A stretch of 64,000 nt of DNA from Acinetobacter sp. ANC 4204 (GTDB lineage: Bacteria > Pseudomonadota > Gammaproteobacteria > Pseudomonadales > Moraxellaceae). This document shows positions 7,619 through 14,847 of the stretch, piece by piece (position 1 is the stretch's first letter; each line of letters opens with the position of its first letter). The stretch is from positions 310,001 through 374,000 of the forward strand of contig NZ_NEFZ01000004.1 of the NCBI RefSeq assembly GCF_002135205.1. Reading direction: 5' to 3'. Made by a program: the position numbers and the translations under genes. The notes under the pieces were generated by a model. It was not told where the DNA came from. It was given only the letters and a program-made list of their open reading frames with translations, and did no database searches.

Positions 7619-8453
7619 TCAGCATATTCTGCTGGCTCCCTCGGACTACCCTTTAATTGCTTCGCCTACGCTTGCAAAAGCGTATGGCGTCGCAGCCGCG
7701 ACTTTCTTACAAAAGCTGCATTACTGCTTAGAAAATAGTGATGCTCAAGTCCACAAAGGAAAAAAGTATTGGTTTCATAGCTATGAACAATGGCAACAAA
7801 CCCTCGGGATTTATAGTCTCTCAACCATTAAACGGATCGTCGCTAAATTAAAACAGGCGGAGATTTTAGTGATTAAAAAGCTCTCCAAAAACAAATGGCT
7901 TCAAACCAATTTTTATTCGATTAACTATAAAAAGTTAAAGCAACTGATCCAGCCGAATACTAAAACCCAAGCTCAAGCGCAATCGTCGGTGCAAAGGACA
8001 AATACAACTGGTACAAAGCCTGCAAGAAGTACAAATGCAGTTAAAGACACTCAAGCTGATACACTAACGCTGTCAATTCAACAGGCGTTTCACACTCTCA
8101 AAGCTCAGACAGATACACCCACGCAGTCATTAAAATCAGCGAAAATTTCCGCACAGCCAAACCTTGTAATCTCAGAATATACGATAGCACAAGGATTGAG
8201 TCAGCCACTCTCTCCTATTGCCACACATGAAGTTTTGAAAAATATGAACCCTGATTATCGTCATTTTTATCAAGCACTGTTGCAGCAGCGCGTTGATATT
8301 CATTATGCCGATCAGCGCATTCAGCATTTACTCAAACAGCAGAAACACGTGATTCGACATATTGCTTATCTTAAACAGCATTTTTCTGGCCAAGATCGCT
8401 ACAAGTGGTATGCACTTGAGCAATTGCAAATCGACAGCTATTTAATCAAGTAA
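7605..8453 (+). CDS. Winged-helix protein, replication-initiator-like
   Basis: 282 aa from ATG 7605 (GGGAG upstream). Residues 1-125 form a winged-helix layout: FLQKLHYCLENS, then KYWFHSYEQWQQTL, then SLSTIKRIVAKLKQAEIL as recognition helix, then a wing ending TNFYSINYKKL. The middle (residues 130-200) is a low-complexity Thr/Gln/Ala linker; the C-terminus is helical and basic. This plan resembles phage and plasmid replication organisers (N-terminal DNA binding, linker, C-terminal helicase-loader contact), but no named family can be fixed. The 12-bp hairpin over its stop codon ends the operon. Confidence 0.55.
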   Translation: MSKHNQHILLAPSDYPLIASPTLAKAYGVAAATFLQKLHYCLENSDAQVHKGKKYWFHSYEQWQQTLGIYSLSTIKRIVAKLKQAEILVIKKLSKNKWLQTNFYSINYKKLKQLIQPNTKTQAQAQSSVQRTNTTGTKPARSTNAVKDTQADTLTLSIQQAFHTLKAQTDTPTQSLKSAKISAQPNLVISEYTIAQGLSQPLSPIATHEVLKNMNPDYRHFYQALLQQRVDIHYADQRIQHLLKQQKHVIRHIAYLKQHFSGQDRYKWYALEQLQIDSYLIK

Positions 8454-8486
8454 GCAAGTTCATCTTATCCAGATTGAACTTGCTTA
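8451..8486. terminator. Perfect 12-bp hairpin between convergent genes
   Basis: TAAGCAAGTTCA (8451-8462) pairs exactly with TGAACTTGCTTA (8475-8486). The first TAA is the stop codon of the winged-helix gene. The position between this gene and the convergent relaxase gene suits a two-way terminator, although the T-run is short. Confidence 0.65.
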
Positions 8487-8521
8487 TTAGAAACGATCCT
8501 TACACTGAGAATCAAAATAAA

Positions 8522-9472
8522 TCAAAAGTCGAAATCATTAGATTTTGGCTTCTGAGCAATCTCATTATTTTCATATTGATACTGATTTTTTCTGGACAAT
8601 TCAAGCTGATACTCAACTTGATGCAATTCATATAAATTCGCTTCTCGAATCTCTTTAACTGTTTTTCTAACTATTTGAATTTTTTCTTGAATATCAGGAT
8701 CTTTACTATGTAAATAATGGCGAGGTATTTGCGGAATATCTTTTAAATTTGTCCCATGTTTTTTATTATAATCTTCATTCGATAAACATGAGACCTTATT
8801 TTCAACTTGTAGTTTCACACCATAAATTTCAATTTCTTTAACGGGTGCATATTGTTCTAAATATTCATTTAGGACATTTTCTGTGATTTTTCGATAATGA
8901 TTAATTTGATGACGACCGAGCCCAAGTACATCTGCGGTTAGTTTCTTGGCACCGCCACGCTCAGGATTCTTTGGACAGTGTCTTTGAAAATACAGTTCTG
9001 GTGTTCGTTCAATTCCATCATAAATACTTCGCTCTGAATATAATAAATGTAGGTGTGGTTGTTCATAACGCCCATCGAGGGTTGACACATGATTATGAAT
9101 TGCAAAGCTGTAGGGCATCTGATATTGACCGCAGAACTCATGTATCAGTTGATTTGATAACTCTATGCGCTGCATATAATTGAGTTCTTTCGGCAAAGCC
9201 ACGGTAATATGTGTAGATGTTCGCCCATTCATACTTTCATATTGATCCGCTGCATTCCAAAATACTTCGGGGCTATCAGCTGCCCATGTTGGCATATTGG
9301 CTGATGCTGTATATTCAAGCTCTTCAATATCTTGTTTATGCGTTGAGAAATATAATGTTCGCGTAATGTAGTAATAACCCAACTCTGAAGAATGTCTAAA
9401 TTTGTCTTTACGCAAATTTTTATGCTGAATTTTTAGTTCTTTGACATTATGACGTAAATCAAAATAATACAT
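8522..9472 (-). CDS. mobA: MobA/MobL-type relaxase
   Basis: 316 aa from ATG 9472 (GGA 7 nt upstream); an earlier in-frame ATG at 9508 has no ribosome site. Family marks: ASANMPTWAADSPEVFWNAA (residues 57-76), VALPKEL (91-97) and the metal-binding histidines AIHNH and PHLHLL (residues 125-144), the HUH site of MOB-Q relaxases. MobA/MobL enzymes nick one strand at oriT and lead it into a recipient using a helper conjugation system. The catalytic Tyr is probably one of Y2/Y3. It is divergent from the TraD-like gene across a repeat-rich gap that should contain oriT. Shorter than RSF1010 MobA and without a primase domain. Confidence 0.8.
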   Translation of the reverse strand: MYYFDLRHNVKELKIQHKNLRKDKFRHSSELGYYYITRTLYFSTHKQDIEELEYTASANMPTWAADSPEVFWNAADQYESMNGRTSTHITVALPKELNYMQRIELSNQLIHEFCGQYQMPYSFAIHNHVSTLDGRYEQPHLHLLYSERSIYDGIERTPELYFQRHCPKNPERGGAKKLTADVLGLGRHQINHYRKITENVLNEYLEQYAPVKEIEIYGVKLQVENKVSCLSNEDYNKKHGTNLKDIPQIPRHYLHSKDPDIQEKIQIVRKTVKEIREANLYELHQVEYQLELSRKNQYQYENNEIAQKPKSNDFDF

Positions 9473-9608
9473 ATATACATCCGAATTCAAATAAATAAAA
9501 TGGATCATATAAAATTATTCAAAAATTTTATTCGTTTGATGCAGAAAATGAAAAATAATGCGATTTTTTTATAAAAAATATATCAACGACATAAATTTAC
9601 GCACTTTT

Positions 9609-9733
9609 AACGTGTAACACCGATCAAACTTTAATCATTCAAACATGTAACAGCCAAAATTTTAACGTGTAACACCGCACAAAATTTAAGCAAAAAAACA
9701 TGTAACAGCCCCCATTTTTAACGTGTAACAGAC
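9609..9733 (+). repeat. Five alternating iterons
   Basis: Fourteen-base repeats at 9609, 9642, 9664, 9697 and 9720. Two types alternate: AACGTGTAACACCG (1st, 3rd; the 5th is AACGTGTAACAGAC) and AACATGTAACAGCC (2nd, 4th). Spacing alternates 33, 22, 33, 23 bp, close to three and two helical turns, so all sites face the same side of the DNA. They sit upstream of the relaxase gene and probably bind a replication, relaxosome or autoregulatory protein. Confidence 0.75.
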
Positions 9734-9841
9734 GTTTGTGTGATTTTTAGCCATTTCAAATAAATTTTCGAATATTTAACAAATAATATCGTTTAAATAC
9801 AATCACTTAAAAACTAAAAGTGCTCCGCAGGACGAGAAGTA

Positions 9842-9882
9842 GTGTTCATTAAAATTTTCTGAAAGAAAATTTTAATGAACAC
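9842..9882. repeat. 19-bp perfect palindrome, oriT candidate
   Basis: GTGTTCATTAAAATTTTCT, loop GAA, then its exact complement. A related box AACTAAAAGTG lies at about 9818 and again at about 9965. GTGCTCCGCAGG just upstream vaguely resembles MOB-Q nick regions. The relaxase/TraD context makes an oriT or single-strand origin likely; which palindrome serves is not decided. Confidence 0.55.
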
Positions 9883-9888
9883 GGAGAC

Positions 9889-9935
9889 GAGATAAAAATC
9901 TTTTTTTTGCATTCGCAAAAAATGATTTTTATCGC
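9889..9935. repeat. Second long, near-perfect palindrome
   Basis: GAGATAAAAATC plus a T-run and GC on the left, loop ATTC, then GC, an A-run and GATTTTTATCGCTC on the right: about 20 pairs with small interruptions. It follows the first palindrome after 6 bp, so the DNA between iterons and TraD-like gene can extrude two adjacent cruciforms. The rest of the 9509-10089 gap is AT-rich and shows no gene. Confidence 0.55.
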
Positions 9936-10089
9936 TCATCACTAACAGTCCAAACTAACAGCAAACTAAAAGTGACTAGCAGGGAGCAGAAAAAAAAGCA
10001 GAACTTTTTTTGAATATTTAAACTTTTCTCAATTTTTAAAATTGACATGTGATATACATTTTTTATTTTTTTAGTGAGAAAATATCACG

Positions 10090-10788
10090 ATGGCTCGTAC
10101 AGCTTTAACAACACAAGATCACATTATTGAAATATTAAATTTTGCAAGAGAAAGAGCTGCATTCGAAAGATCACATTATGATGTCATTCAATTAATCGAA
10201 CGCAAAGATTCAGAATACTTTAATCAAAAAGAAAAGCAATTAATTAGAAAAACATATTTATATACAAAAATAAGAAAGACGTATGATAATAAGATTCTTT
10301 TTATATCTAAAAAAGATCCAAACTCGATCACAAAAATAGAAAGAGATATTTTAGATTATAGTTATTTCGGAGAAGATATTCCTCCTGTGCTTGAGCATTA
10401 TTTTTTAGCTGAGAAAATGTTAGATAATTATATGTCAAAATTACCAGATAATATGAAAATAAAAATTCATCAAAATATCTTAGACACGGAGGATTCTTTA
10501 GAAAAGCAAAAAAATACTAAAAAGCGAAATAGAGAGAATCATAAAAAGTTTTTCCTCGGTGGGACATTACTGTCGCTACTTAAATTAAACGATGTTGATG
10601 ATGATCAACTTAATCTATTATTTAAGATCATAAAACTTTATCTAATGCAGGATTACTTCAATAAAGAAGCTTTCTCTGACATCGAAATAAATGAGTTTAA
10701 TATCTCTGACATTGGTAGAGAATTTAACAACAAAAAGAATGCAACTTTACTCAACTTAAACAATCCTTTCAAAATCTATGATGAGTAA
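10090..10788 (+). CDS. TraD-like mobilization accessory protein (tentative)
   Basis: 232 aa, very rich in Lys, Asn and Ile, and more AT-rich than its neighbours. Most is helical with no recognised domain. Residues 146-167 contain RENHKKFFLGGTLLSLLKL, like the RKxRTHxLIxxGGLxxxAGL motif of the small TraD accessory proteins encoded next to MobA/MobL relaxases. The divergent arrangement with the relaxase agrees. Role by analogy: helper of relaxosome assembly. The family call rests on one motif and context. Confidence 0.5.
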   Translation: MARTALTTQDHIIEILNFARERAAFERSHYDVIQLIERKDSEYFNQKEKQLIRKTYLYTKIRKTYDNKILFISKKDPNSITKIERDILDYSYFGEDIPPVLEHYFLAEKMLDNYMSKLPDNMKIKIHQNILDTEDSLEKQKNTKKRNRENHKKFFLGGTLLSLLKLNDVDDDQLNLLFKIIKLYLMQDYFNKEAFSDIEINEFNISDIGREFNNKKNATLLNLNNPFKIYDE

Positions 10789-10826
10789 ATAATTAAAAAA
10801 CTAAAAGAAAAAGCAGTATGCGTTAA

Positions 10827-10853
10827 TAGCCGACCTTTTTTCAAGGTCGGCTA
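10827..10853 (+). terminator. Hairpin after the TraD-like gene
   Basis: TAGCCGACCTT, loop TTTTC, AAGGTCGGCTA: 11 pairs, 38 bp after the stop codon. No downstream T-run, so it may be a weak terminator or an mRNA-stabilising hairpin. The following 10854-11078 is AT-rich and empty. Confidence 0.5.
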
Positions 10854-11078
10854 AGTCGTGTGCGTTTCTAAAAATTCAATTCTCTTATTTTATAATAATA
10901 TTTTTTAATAAATCACTTTACAAAACAGAATTACACATTTCACAAAACCCCATCTAAATAAACTTAAGATTATTTTACTGATATAATAAATTAAAAAATA
11001 AACCTTTTTTTTGTTTTTTCAAACTTTTCTCATCTTTTTTTTAAATATTTTGATAATGTGCATTTTAAGTTTTTTATT

Positions 11079-11140
11079 CTGGTGTTCTTGCGAAGTGATC
11101 ATATAGCTGACCCTCTGTGATCATTTCCTAAGAACACCAG
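11079..11140 (+). promoter_or_regulatory. Nested repeat element before the HTH gene
   Basis: CTGGTGTTCTT (11079-11089) and its exact complement AAGAACACCAG (11130-11140) enclose two GTGATCA boxes 22 bp apart (11095 and 11117). It ends 18 bp before the ATG at 11159. It could be an operator with two dyads or a leader hairpin controlling the HTH protein. Confidence 0.5.
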
Positions 11141-11158
11141 TTTCAATAGGATAATAAA

Positions 11159-11461
11159 ATGGGCATGAATAAATATATCGTTATCGTCGAGGCGGAACAT
11201 CCTCCGCAAGTCTTCCTACATGATACTATTCCAAATGTAGGCAAGGTTTTGGAACTTAAAGCAGAGGAATTGCCAAATCGAGTTACAGCTGCATGGCTAG
11301 CGCAGCGTTTTAACCTTTCTCGTAAAACCATTATTGAAAAGATTGGTGCTTTTAATAAAGGTGACGATAATAAGCATCTATATGATCCCAGGGAGGTAAT
11401 GCCCATCTTAGAAAATTTCAACGTGATAGCTTCAAAACGTGGAGCACGGCGTAAAAATTAA
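11159..11461 (+). CDS. Small HTH protein, excisionase candidate
   Basis: 100 aa. AGGATAATAAA gives a ribosome site. A beta-strand start (MGMNKYIVIVEAE), then a helix-turn-helix ANDed with a conserved AWLAQRFNLSRKTIIEKIG (residues 47-65), LYDP at 78-81 and a basic tail (SKRGARRKN). The gene at 47117 is a clear relative: both open with MG..K..I.VEA, share AQR..LS..T, LYDP and a KRG.+R end, and each faces an integrase gene tail to tail. That association suggests a recombination directionality factor or other partner of the integrase. Function inferred from position only. Confidence 0.6.
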   Translation: MGMNKYIVIVEAEHPPQVFLHDTIPNVGKVLELKAEELPNRVTAAWLAQRFNLSRKTIIEKIGAFNKGDDNKHLYDPREVMPILENFNVIASKRGARRKN

Positions 11462-11483
11462 AAAAATGGGGGCTTAGTGCTCT

Positions 11484-12290
11484 CTATCTTCTTGGTAAAT
11501 CTTTGATGAGCTTTATAAATTCGTCCGCATATTTCTCAGCTTGATCTTTTTGTTCAATCACAGTTATATTTTCATTACTAAATGATGCTTTCACAGTCCA
11601 ATTAAAAGAACCCGTAATAACTTTCTTGAAATCAATAACACAAAATTTATGATGCATTAAATTATTGAAATTGCCATTTTTAGGTGAGATTTTATAGTAT
11701 TCGATCTCAGATTTTTCAAAGCGTATTCCCTTGCTTTCAGTCAAACTATCATCATTCACTATAATTCTTATGTTAACCCCTTTTTGATGTTGCCTATAAA
11801 GTGCCTCAGCTATCGGCTTAGAAGTAATCCATGCAACCGCAACCCATACAGAATACTTACTAGTTTTGATATGTTCTATTATTTCTTTCTCTATTTTTTC
11901 AAAAACAGGCTTGAGCTGTAAATCCTCTTGAATAGATTTTCCACCAATTTTATAGATTTCACTCTCAGTTTTATAAAGCAACAAACCATCATGTTTCAGT
12001 ATTTTATTGAGTTCACATGCAATCTCATCAGGATTTTGGGTTTGGCGATCATCAACCAAAATCTCGATCAAGGAAATTAATTTAAAAGTTCCATTTATCT
12101 CAGCGAGCTTTTTATTTGTGAAGTCCCTTCTACTACCAAATTCCCCTTTTTTATTCAACTCTCAATAATCATCACTGAAGCCCAAGTAATTAAATAGTTT
12201 TACAATATCAGGGCCAGATCTCCTCTCTGAAGAAAATTTGCGCAAAATTACTGTTGTTAATTCATTTAATGATAAATCAGAAATCTGCAT
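11484..12290 (-). pseudogene. PLD-family nuclease interrupted by an in-frame TGA
   Basis: ATG 12290 opens a frame that reads MQISDLSLNELTTV ... SGPDIVKLFNYLGFSDDY, meets one TGA at 12162-12164, then continues in the same frame to 11484 with GSRRDFTNKKLAEINGT and a PLD motif HHKFCVIDFKKVITGSFNW (His-x-Lys-x4-Asp-x6-Gly-Ser). The two parts fit one protein of 268 codons: the front resembles the 'SGPxLVxFFNxFG' N-terminal domains that I recall from abortive-infection-type proteins. The remainder could also start at TTG 12158 (224 aa, PLD only). One HKD motif means it would act as a dimer. It lies between integrase and HTH gene, where prophage 1 has nothing. Confidence 0.65.
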
Positions 12291-12298
12291 AATAAAAA

Positions 12299-12315
12299 GC
12301 CCCATTCAATGGGGC
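12299..12315 (-). terminator. Intrinsic terminator of the element 0 integrase
   Basis: Minus strand GCCCCATTGAATGGGGC followed by TTTTTATT, 5 bp after the integrase stop. The ATG of the PLD gene comes 9 nt later, so that gene has no room for its own promoter there and depends on read-through or on a promoter inside int. Confidence 0.85.
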
Positions 12316-12320
12316 ATATC

Positions 12321-13337
12321 TTAAGCAGCATTTAGCATTTTTGCTATCTCAGAAGCCGTTGGGTTGTAGTATGTGTTCACAAGAACCCCAATGATTTTAT
12401 GCCCAGTCAACTTAGCTAATATCTCTACAGGCAATTTTTGGTTATTCACAAAGCGGGTAATGGCCTCATGACGTGAATCATGGAACGTAAATGCCCCAGC
12501 AAGTCCGACACGCTTTAAATTACGCTGCCAAAGCAATCTAAACGAATTGGAGTTGTGTTCGACAAGTAACCCTTCGCGCTTAGGCAGTAGATCTAATAGT
12601 GCTCTTGCCTTTGTCGTTAGTGGGACATCTCGTGAGGTACCATTCTTAGTATCAGGCAAATGAACATAATCAGGAAAGACATGTTGGCATTCAATTCCCA
12701 ATATCTCACCTTTACGCATAGCAGTTTCCAATGCAAATAGAAAACTCCAAGCTACATAGTGCGCTGGTGTTTTCGGTACCATACCTTCTTCATAATTATC
12801 TAAACCCACCAAAACCATTTTGATTTGATCTTGGCTTATACGGTTCTTTCGTGCAGGTGGTTTAATTGGCTTCTTAACCAAATTAAATGGATTAGAAGGC
12901 AGTAAGAATAGTTCTCGTACGGCAAAGGTGAAAACAGAAGATCCAAGGCTCATTTCTTTATGAATCGTCCCTGCTTTCACAAACTGCAGTCGTCTTTCTC
13001 TATTTTCAGTGATTAGCTTTGGAGTGAGATCATAAATAGAGTATTCGGTAAGTTTGCCATAGTACCGCTCTAAATATTTGATGTGATTTTTGATGTATAC
13101 TTTGCTTTTAGTAAATTGCCCAATTTTTTCGTAATAGATATTAAACAGCTGCTTTACAGTGTATTGGGGTTTATCTAAATTTTTGAGCTGCTTTTCATAC
13201 TCGAGCTGTAATTCCATGAGTCGCTTGTGCGCCCATTGAATACATTCTTGTGAGGTATCTTTAGTTGCTGCATCACGAAGATGCTTGTATTTGACTTGGA
13301 TGCGCCAGGCATTGCCACGTTTGACAGGTTTTTGCAT
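12321..13337 (-). CDS. int: Tyrosine integrase of element 0
   Basis: 338 aa. N-terminal arm-binding and core-binding parts (residues 1-160), then the catalytic domain with Arg in TAMRKGEILGIE, Lys in LPDTKNGTSRDVPL, HDSRHEAITRF, LTGHK and the nucleophile in NTYYNP near the end. It is a relative of the integrase at 47419. The tRNA fragment and a terminator lie just upstream (13501-13601), so the gene reads into element 0, the usual layout for tRNA-inserted islands. Confidence 0.92.
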   Translation of the reverse strand: MQKPVKRGNAWRIQVKYKHLRDAATKDTSQECIQWAHKRLMELQLEYEKQLKNLDKPQYTVKQLFNIYYEKIGQFTKSKVYIKNHIKYLERYYGKLTEYSIYDLTPKLITENRERRLQFVKAGTIHKEMSLGSSVFTFAVRELFLLPSNPFNLVKKPIKPPARKNRISQDQIKMVLVGLDNYEEGMVPKTPAHYVAWSFLFALETAMRKGEILGIECQHVFPDYVHLPDTKNGTSRDVPLTTKARALLDLLPKREGLLVEHNSNSFRLLWQRNLKRVGLAGAFTFHDSRHEAITRFVNNQKLPVEILAKLTGHKIIGVLVNTYYNPTASEIAKMLNAA

Positions 13338-13489
13338 ATTAATAAACTCTCAATATTTGGTGCCGAAAACGGGCGCCATCCATCTTGAGATACATACGAC
13401 CATCTCAAAATGGCGCCCGAAAGCGAAATATAAAGCAGTTTTTAATGCAAATTTTGGGTATTTTGATTCCCCAAAGCTGACCTATTTGA

Positions 13490-13525
13490 CAATAAAAACA
13501 GGGTAATATCGCTACAATATTACCC
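13490..13525 (-). terminator. Terminator following the tRNA fragment (element 0 side)
   Basis: Minus strand GGGTAATATTGTAGCGATAT continues to a 9-bp hairpin (GGGTAATAT/ATATTACCC) followed by TGTTTTTATTG. It lies 31 bp past the tRNA CCA end and would terminate the tRNA transcript once the element sits at the tRNA 3' end. Confidence 0.6.
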
Positions 13526-13556
13526 TTAAAATATTGATTTTACTCAATATATATCT

Positions 13557-13601
13557 TGGTAGGTATATCCAGACTCGAACTGGAGACCTCTACGATGTCA
13601 A
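13557..13601 (-). other. Attachment site: 3' tRNA fragment, element 0 / prophage 1 junction
   Basis: Minus strand reads TTGACATCGTAGAGGTC, T arm TCCAG-TTCGAGT-CTGGA, acceptor strand TATACCT, then ACCA. This is the 3' part of a tRNA from the anticodon loop (anticodon GAC, valine) to CCA. The 5' side (GGTGCGG on plus) does not continue a tRNA, so the gene is not functional. The same 45 bp recur at 48575-48619 except for four bases in the T stem. The right neighbour 13602-13780 holds a TTATCCACA box (13669-13677) and no gene. Confidence 0.85.
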
Positions 13602-13780
13602 GGTGCGGAAAATTAATATTAAACAATATCTTAATTAAATTTGGCGTAAGAATGGCGAAAACACCAACTTATCCACAGTTTTTTTAATAAAAAACCGATT
13701 TAGTTTTGTACTATAAATCGGTTATAACTGACACAAATATAATTCAAATAACAGAAGTTAACAATAAAAGCGATTCAGGT

Positions 13781-13821
13781 GATCAGCAAAGTATGCTACT
13801 TGGCATTTTTCTTTGCTGATC
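13781..13821 (-). terminator. Hairpin at the end of the prophage 1 late operon
   Basis: GATCAGCAAAG (13781-13791) pairs with CTTTGCTGATC (13811-13821), 19 bp after the Rz stop. Loop of 19 nt. The weak T-run makes it a probable rather than sure terminator. Confidence 0.5.
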
Positions 13822-13839
13822 TAGATAAACAATAACATT

Positions 13840-14337
13840 TTATTCAGGCCATACCTCACTCAATCGTTCGACATCAATTGCGTGGCCATCTGCTTTTTCT
13901 GCCATACTTCGATATTCTGCTGTGCAAGCTTCGAGTAACTCACTGTTGGTAATGGTGTACTCAATGATGGTTTCTCGGGGAGCTGTGGACAGACGCTTGT
14001 TTGCTTCACTGAGTTGCTTTGACAACCCACTAGCAGCCAAGTCAGCACTACGAGCGGCAGCATTCGCATCTTGTATTTTTTTAATCGCATTTTGTTCTAC
14101 CTCAATATATTTGTCTGACCAAGCCTTTTCAGTAATGGCTTTCTGTTCTTTTGCTTTTGAGATTGCTGTTTCATAAGGCGCAATTGCTTCCGCGACACGC
14201 ACGTCACAACTCGCTTTTGCTTTATTCAAATCACCTGCCAGTGAATTGGATTGCCATGTTTGAAACAAGGCATAAATCAAAAGCACAATGATTAAGGTCC
14301 AGCGTTTGTTATTCCATATCAGTAAAAGTAATGGCAT
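13840..14337 (-). CDS. Rz: Rz-like i-spanin
   Basis: 165 aa. One N-terminal transmembrane helix (WTLIIVLLIYALF), then a long periplasmic coiled coil rich in Ala, Lys and Glu (residues 35-130). This is the plan of an inner-membrane spanin, which joins an outer-membrane Rz1 to fuse the membranes at lysis. It begins right after the endolysin stop, and a lipoprotein gene is embedded in another frame, the classic Rz/Rz1 arrangement. Prophage 2 has the same pair at 49876-50440. Confidence 0.85.
   Translation of the reverse strand: MPLLLLIWNNKRWTLIIVLLIYALFQTWQSNSLAGDLNKAKASCDVRVAEAIAPYETAISKAKEQKAITEKAWSDKYIEVEQNAIKKIQDANAAARSADLAASGLSKQLSEANKRLSTAPRETIIEYTITNSELLEACTAEYRSMAEKADGHAIDVERLSEVWPE
13860..14090 (-). 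CDS. Rz1: Rz1-like o-spanin lipoprotein, embedded in Rz
   Basis: 76 aa, read entirely inside the Rz gene in another frame. Lipobox LLVGC near residue 23 after a hydrophobic LPLVVLTW; the mature part is short and proline-rich (CPQLPEKPSLSTPLP), typical of Rz1. It should sit on the inner face of the outer membrane and pair with Rz. The start may be the ATG at 14090 or an internal MRM 7 codons later. Confidence 0.8.
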   Translation of the reverse strand: MRLKKYKMRMLPLVVLTWLLVGCQSNSVKQTSVCPQLPEKPSLSTPLPTVSYSKLAQQNIEVWQKKQMATQLMSND

Positions 14338-14847
14338 CTAGTTTTCCCCCATGCATTTTTCATAACGTGCTTGTTGCCGAGTCCAAACGCCATAACAATT
14401 ATTTGAACGGATTGAACAATCGCGCTTAGCTGCATACTTCCACTTCAATAGCGACTTGCAAGCTTGCACATAGTTGCGTGATTTCAAGTTCCGAAGCATT
14501 GATGACTGTGACCAGGCACTAGTGCCAAACTGGTATGTGAAGTCCATATACAAGTCATACTCAGCTTGAGAAAGCGGAATACCAACAAGCGTTTTATTGA
14601 AAATCTTGGCATCCTTATTCATATGGAATTGCAGATATTCAGCCGCTTGTTTTTTGGTAATCGGTGGGTCGGTAATTTTGACAGCCTTGCCATTTGGATA
14701 GACCGTTGTCCCTGTGCCAATAGTTGCTACTTTGACACTGTCGTAATAAGGATTAAGTACAGTTCCTTCACGGCTTTGTGTCCAGGCAACACCGCCCAGG
14801 CTAATCACAGTCGCCATAGTTACAGCTATCTTGGTTTTATTCGACAT
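14338..14847 (-). CDS. Endolysin, GH24-type lysozyme
   Basis: 169 aa from ATG 14847, picked because AAGGGTG lies upstream and the gene then overlaps the holin stop; an earlier ATG has no ribosome site. A hydrophobic N-terminus (IAVTMATVISLGGVAW) suggests a signal-anchor export form. The catalytic Glu is in REGTVLNPYYD, followed by IGTGTT, as in phage lysozymes. The last 55 residues (KWKYAAKRDCSIRSNNCYGV) are nearly identical to the endolysin of prophage 2 at 50441. It cuts peptidoglycan at lysis. Confidence 0.88.
   Translation of the reverse strand: MSNKTKIAVTMATVISLGGVAWTQSREGTVLNPYYDSVKVATIGTGTTVYPNGKAVKITDPPITKKQAAEYLQFHMNKDAKIFNKTLVGIPLSQAEYDLYMDFTYQFGTSAWSQSSMLRNLKSRNYVQACKSLLKWKYAAKRDCSIRSNNCYGVWTRQQARYEKCMGEN

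Noticed and set aside
7605..8453. Plasmid Rep_3 initiator
   Set aside because: The iterons are over 1 kb away on the other side of the relaxase gene and the protein has one winged helix followed by a linker, so a plasmid-type Rep_3 call is not supported.
9609..9733. Five short repeats that could be taken for a CRISPR array
   Set aside because: Repeats are only 14 bp, of two alternating types, spacers are about 8-19 bp, and no cas gene is near. Iterons explain them better.
1..11000. A further tRNA fragment marking the left end of element 0
   Set aside because: No copy of the GACCTCTACGATGTCAA core or of GGTAGGTATA was seen left of 13557, so the left end must lie outside the window.
13557..13601. 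tRNA gene
   Set aside because: Only the part from the anticodon loop to CCA is present; the 5' half and the anticodon-stem partner are missing. Same for 48575-48619.
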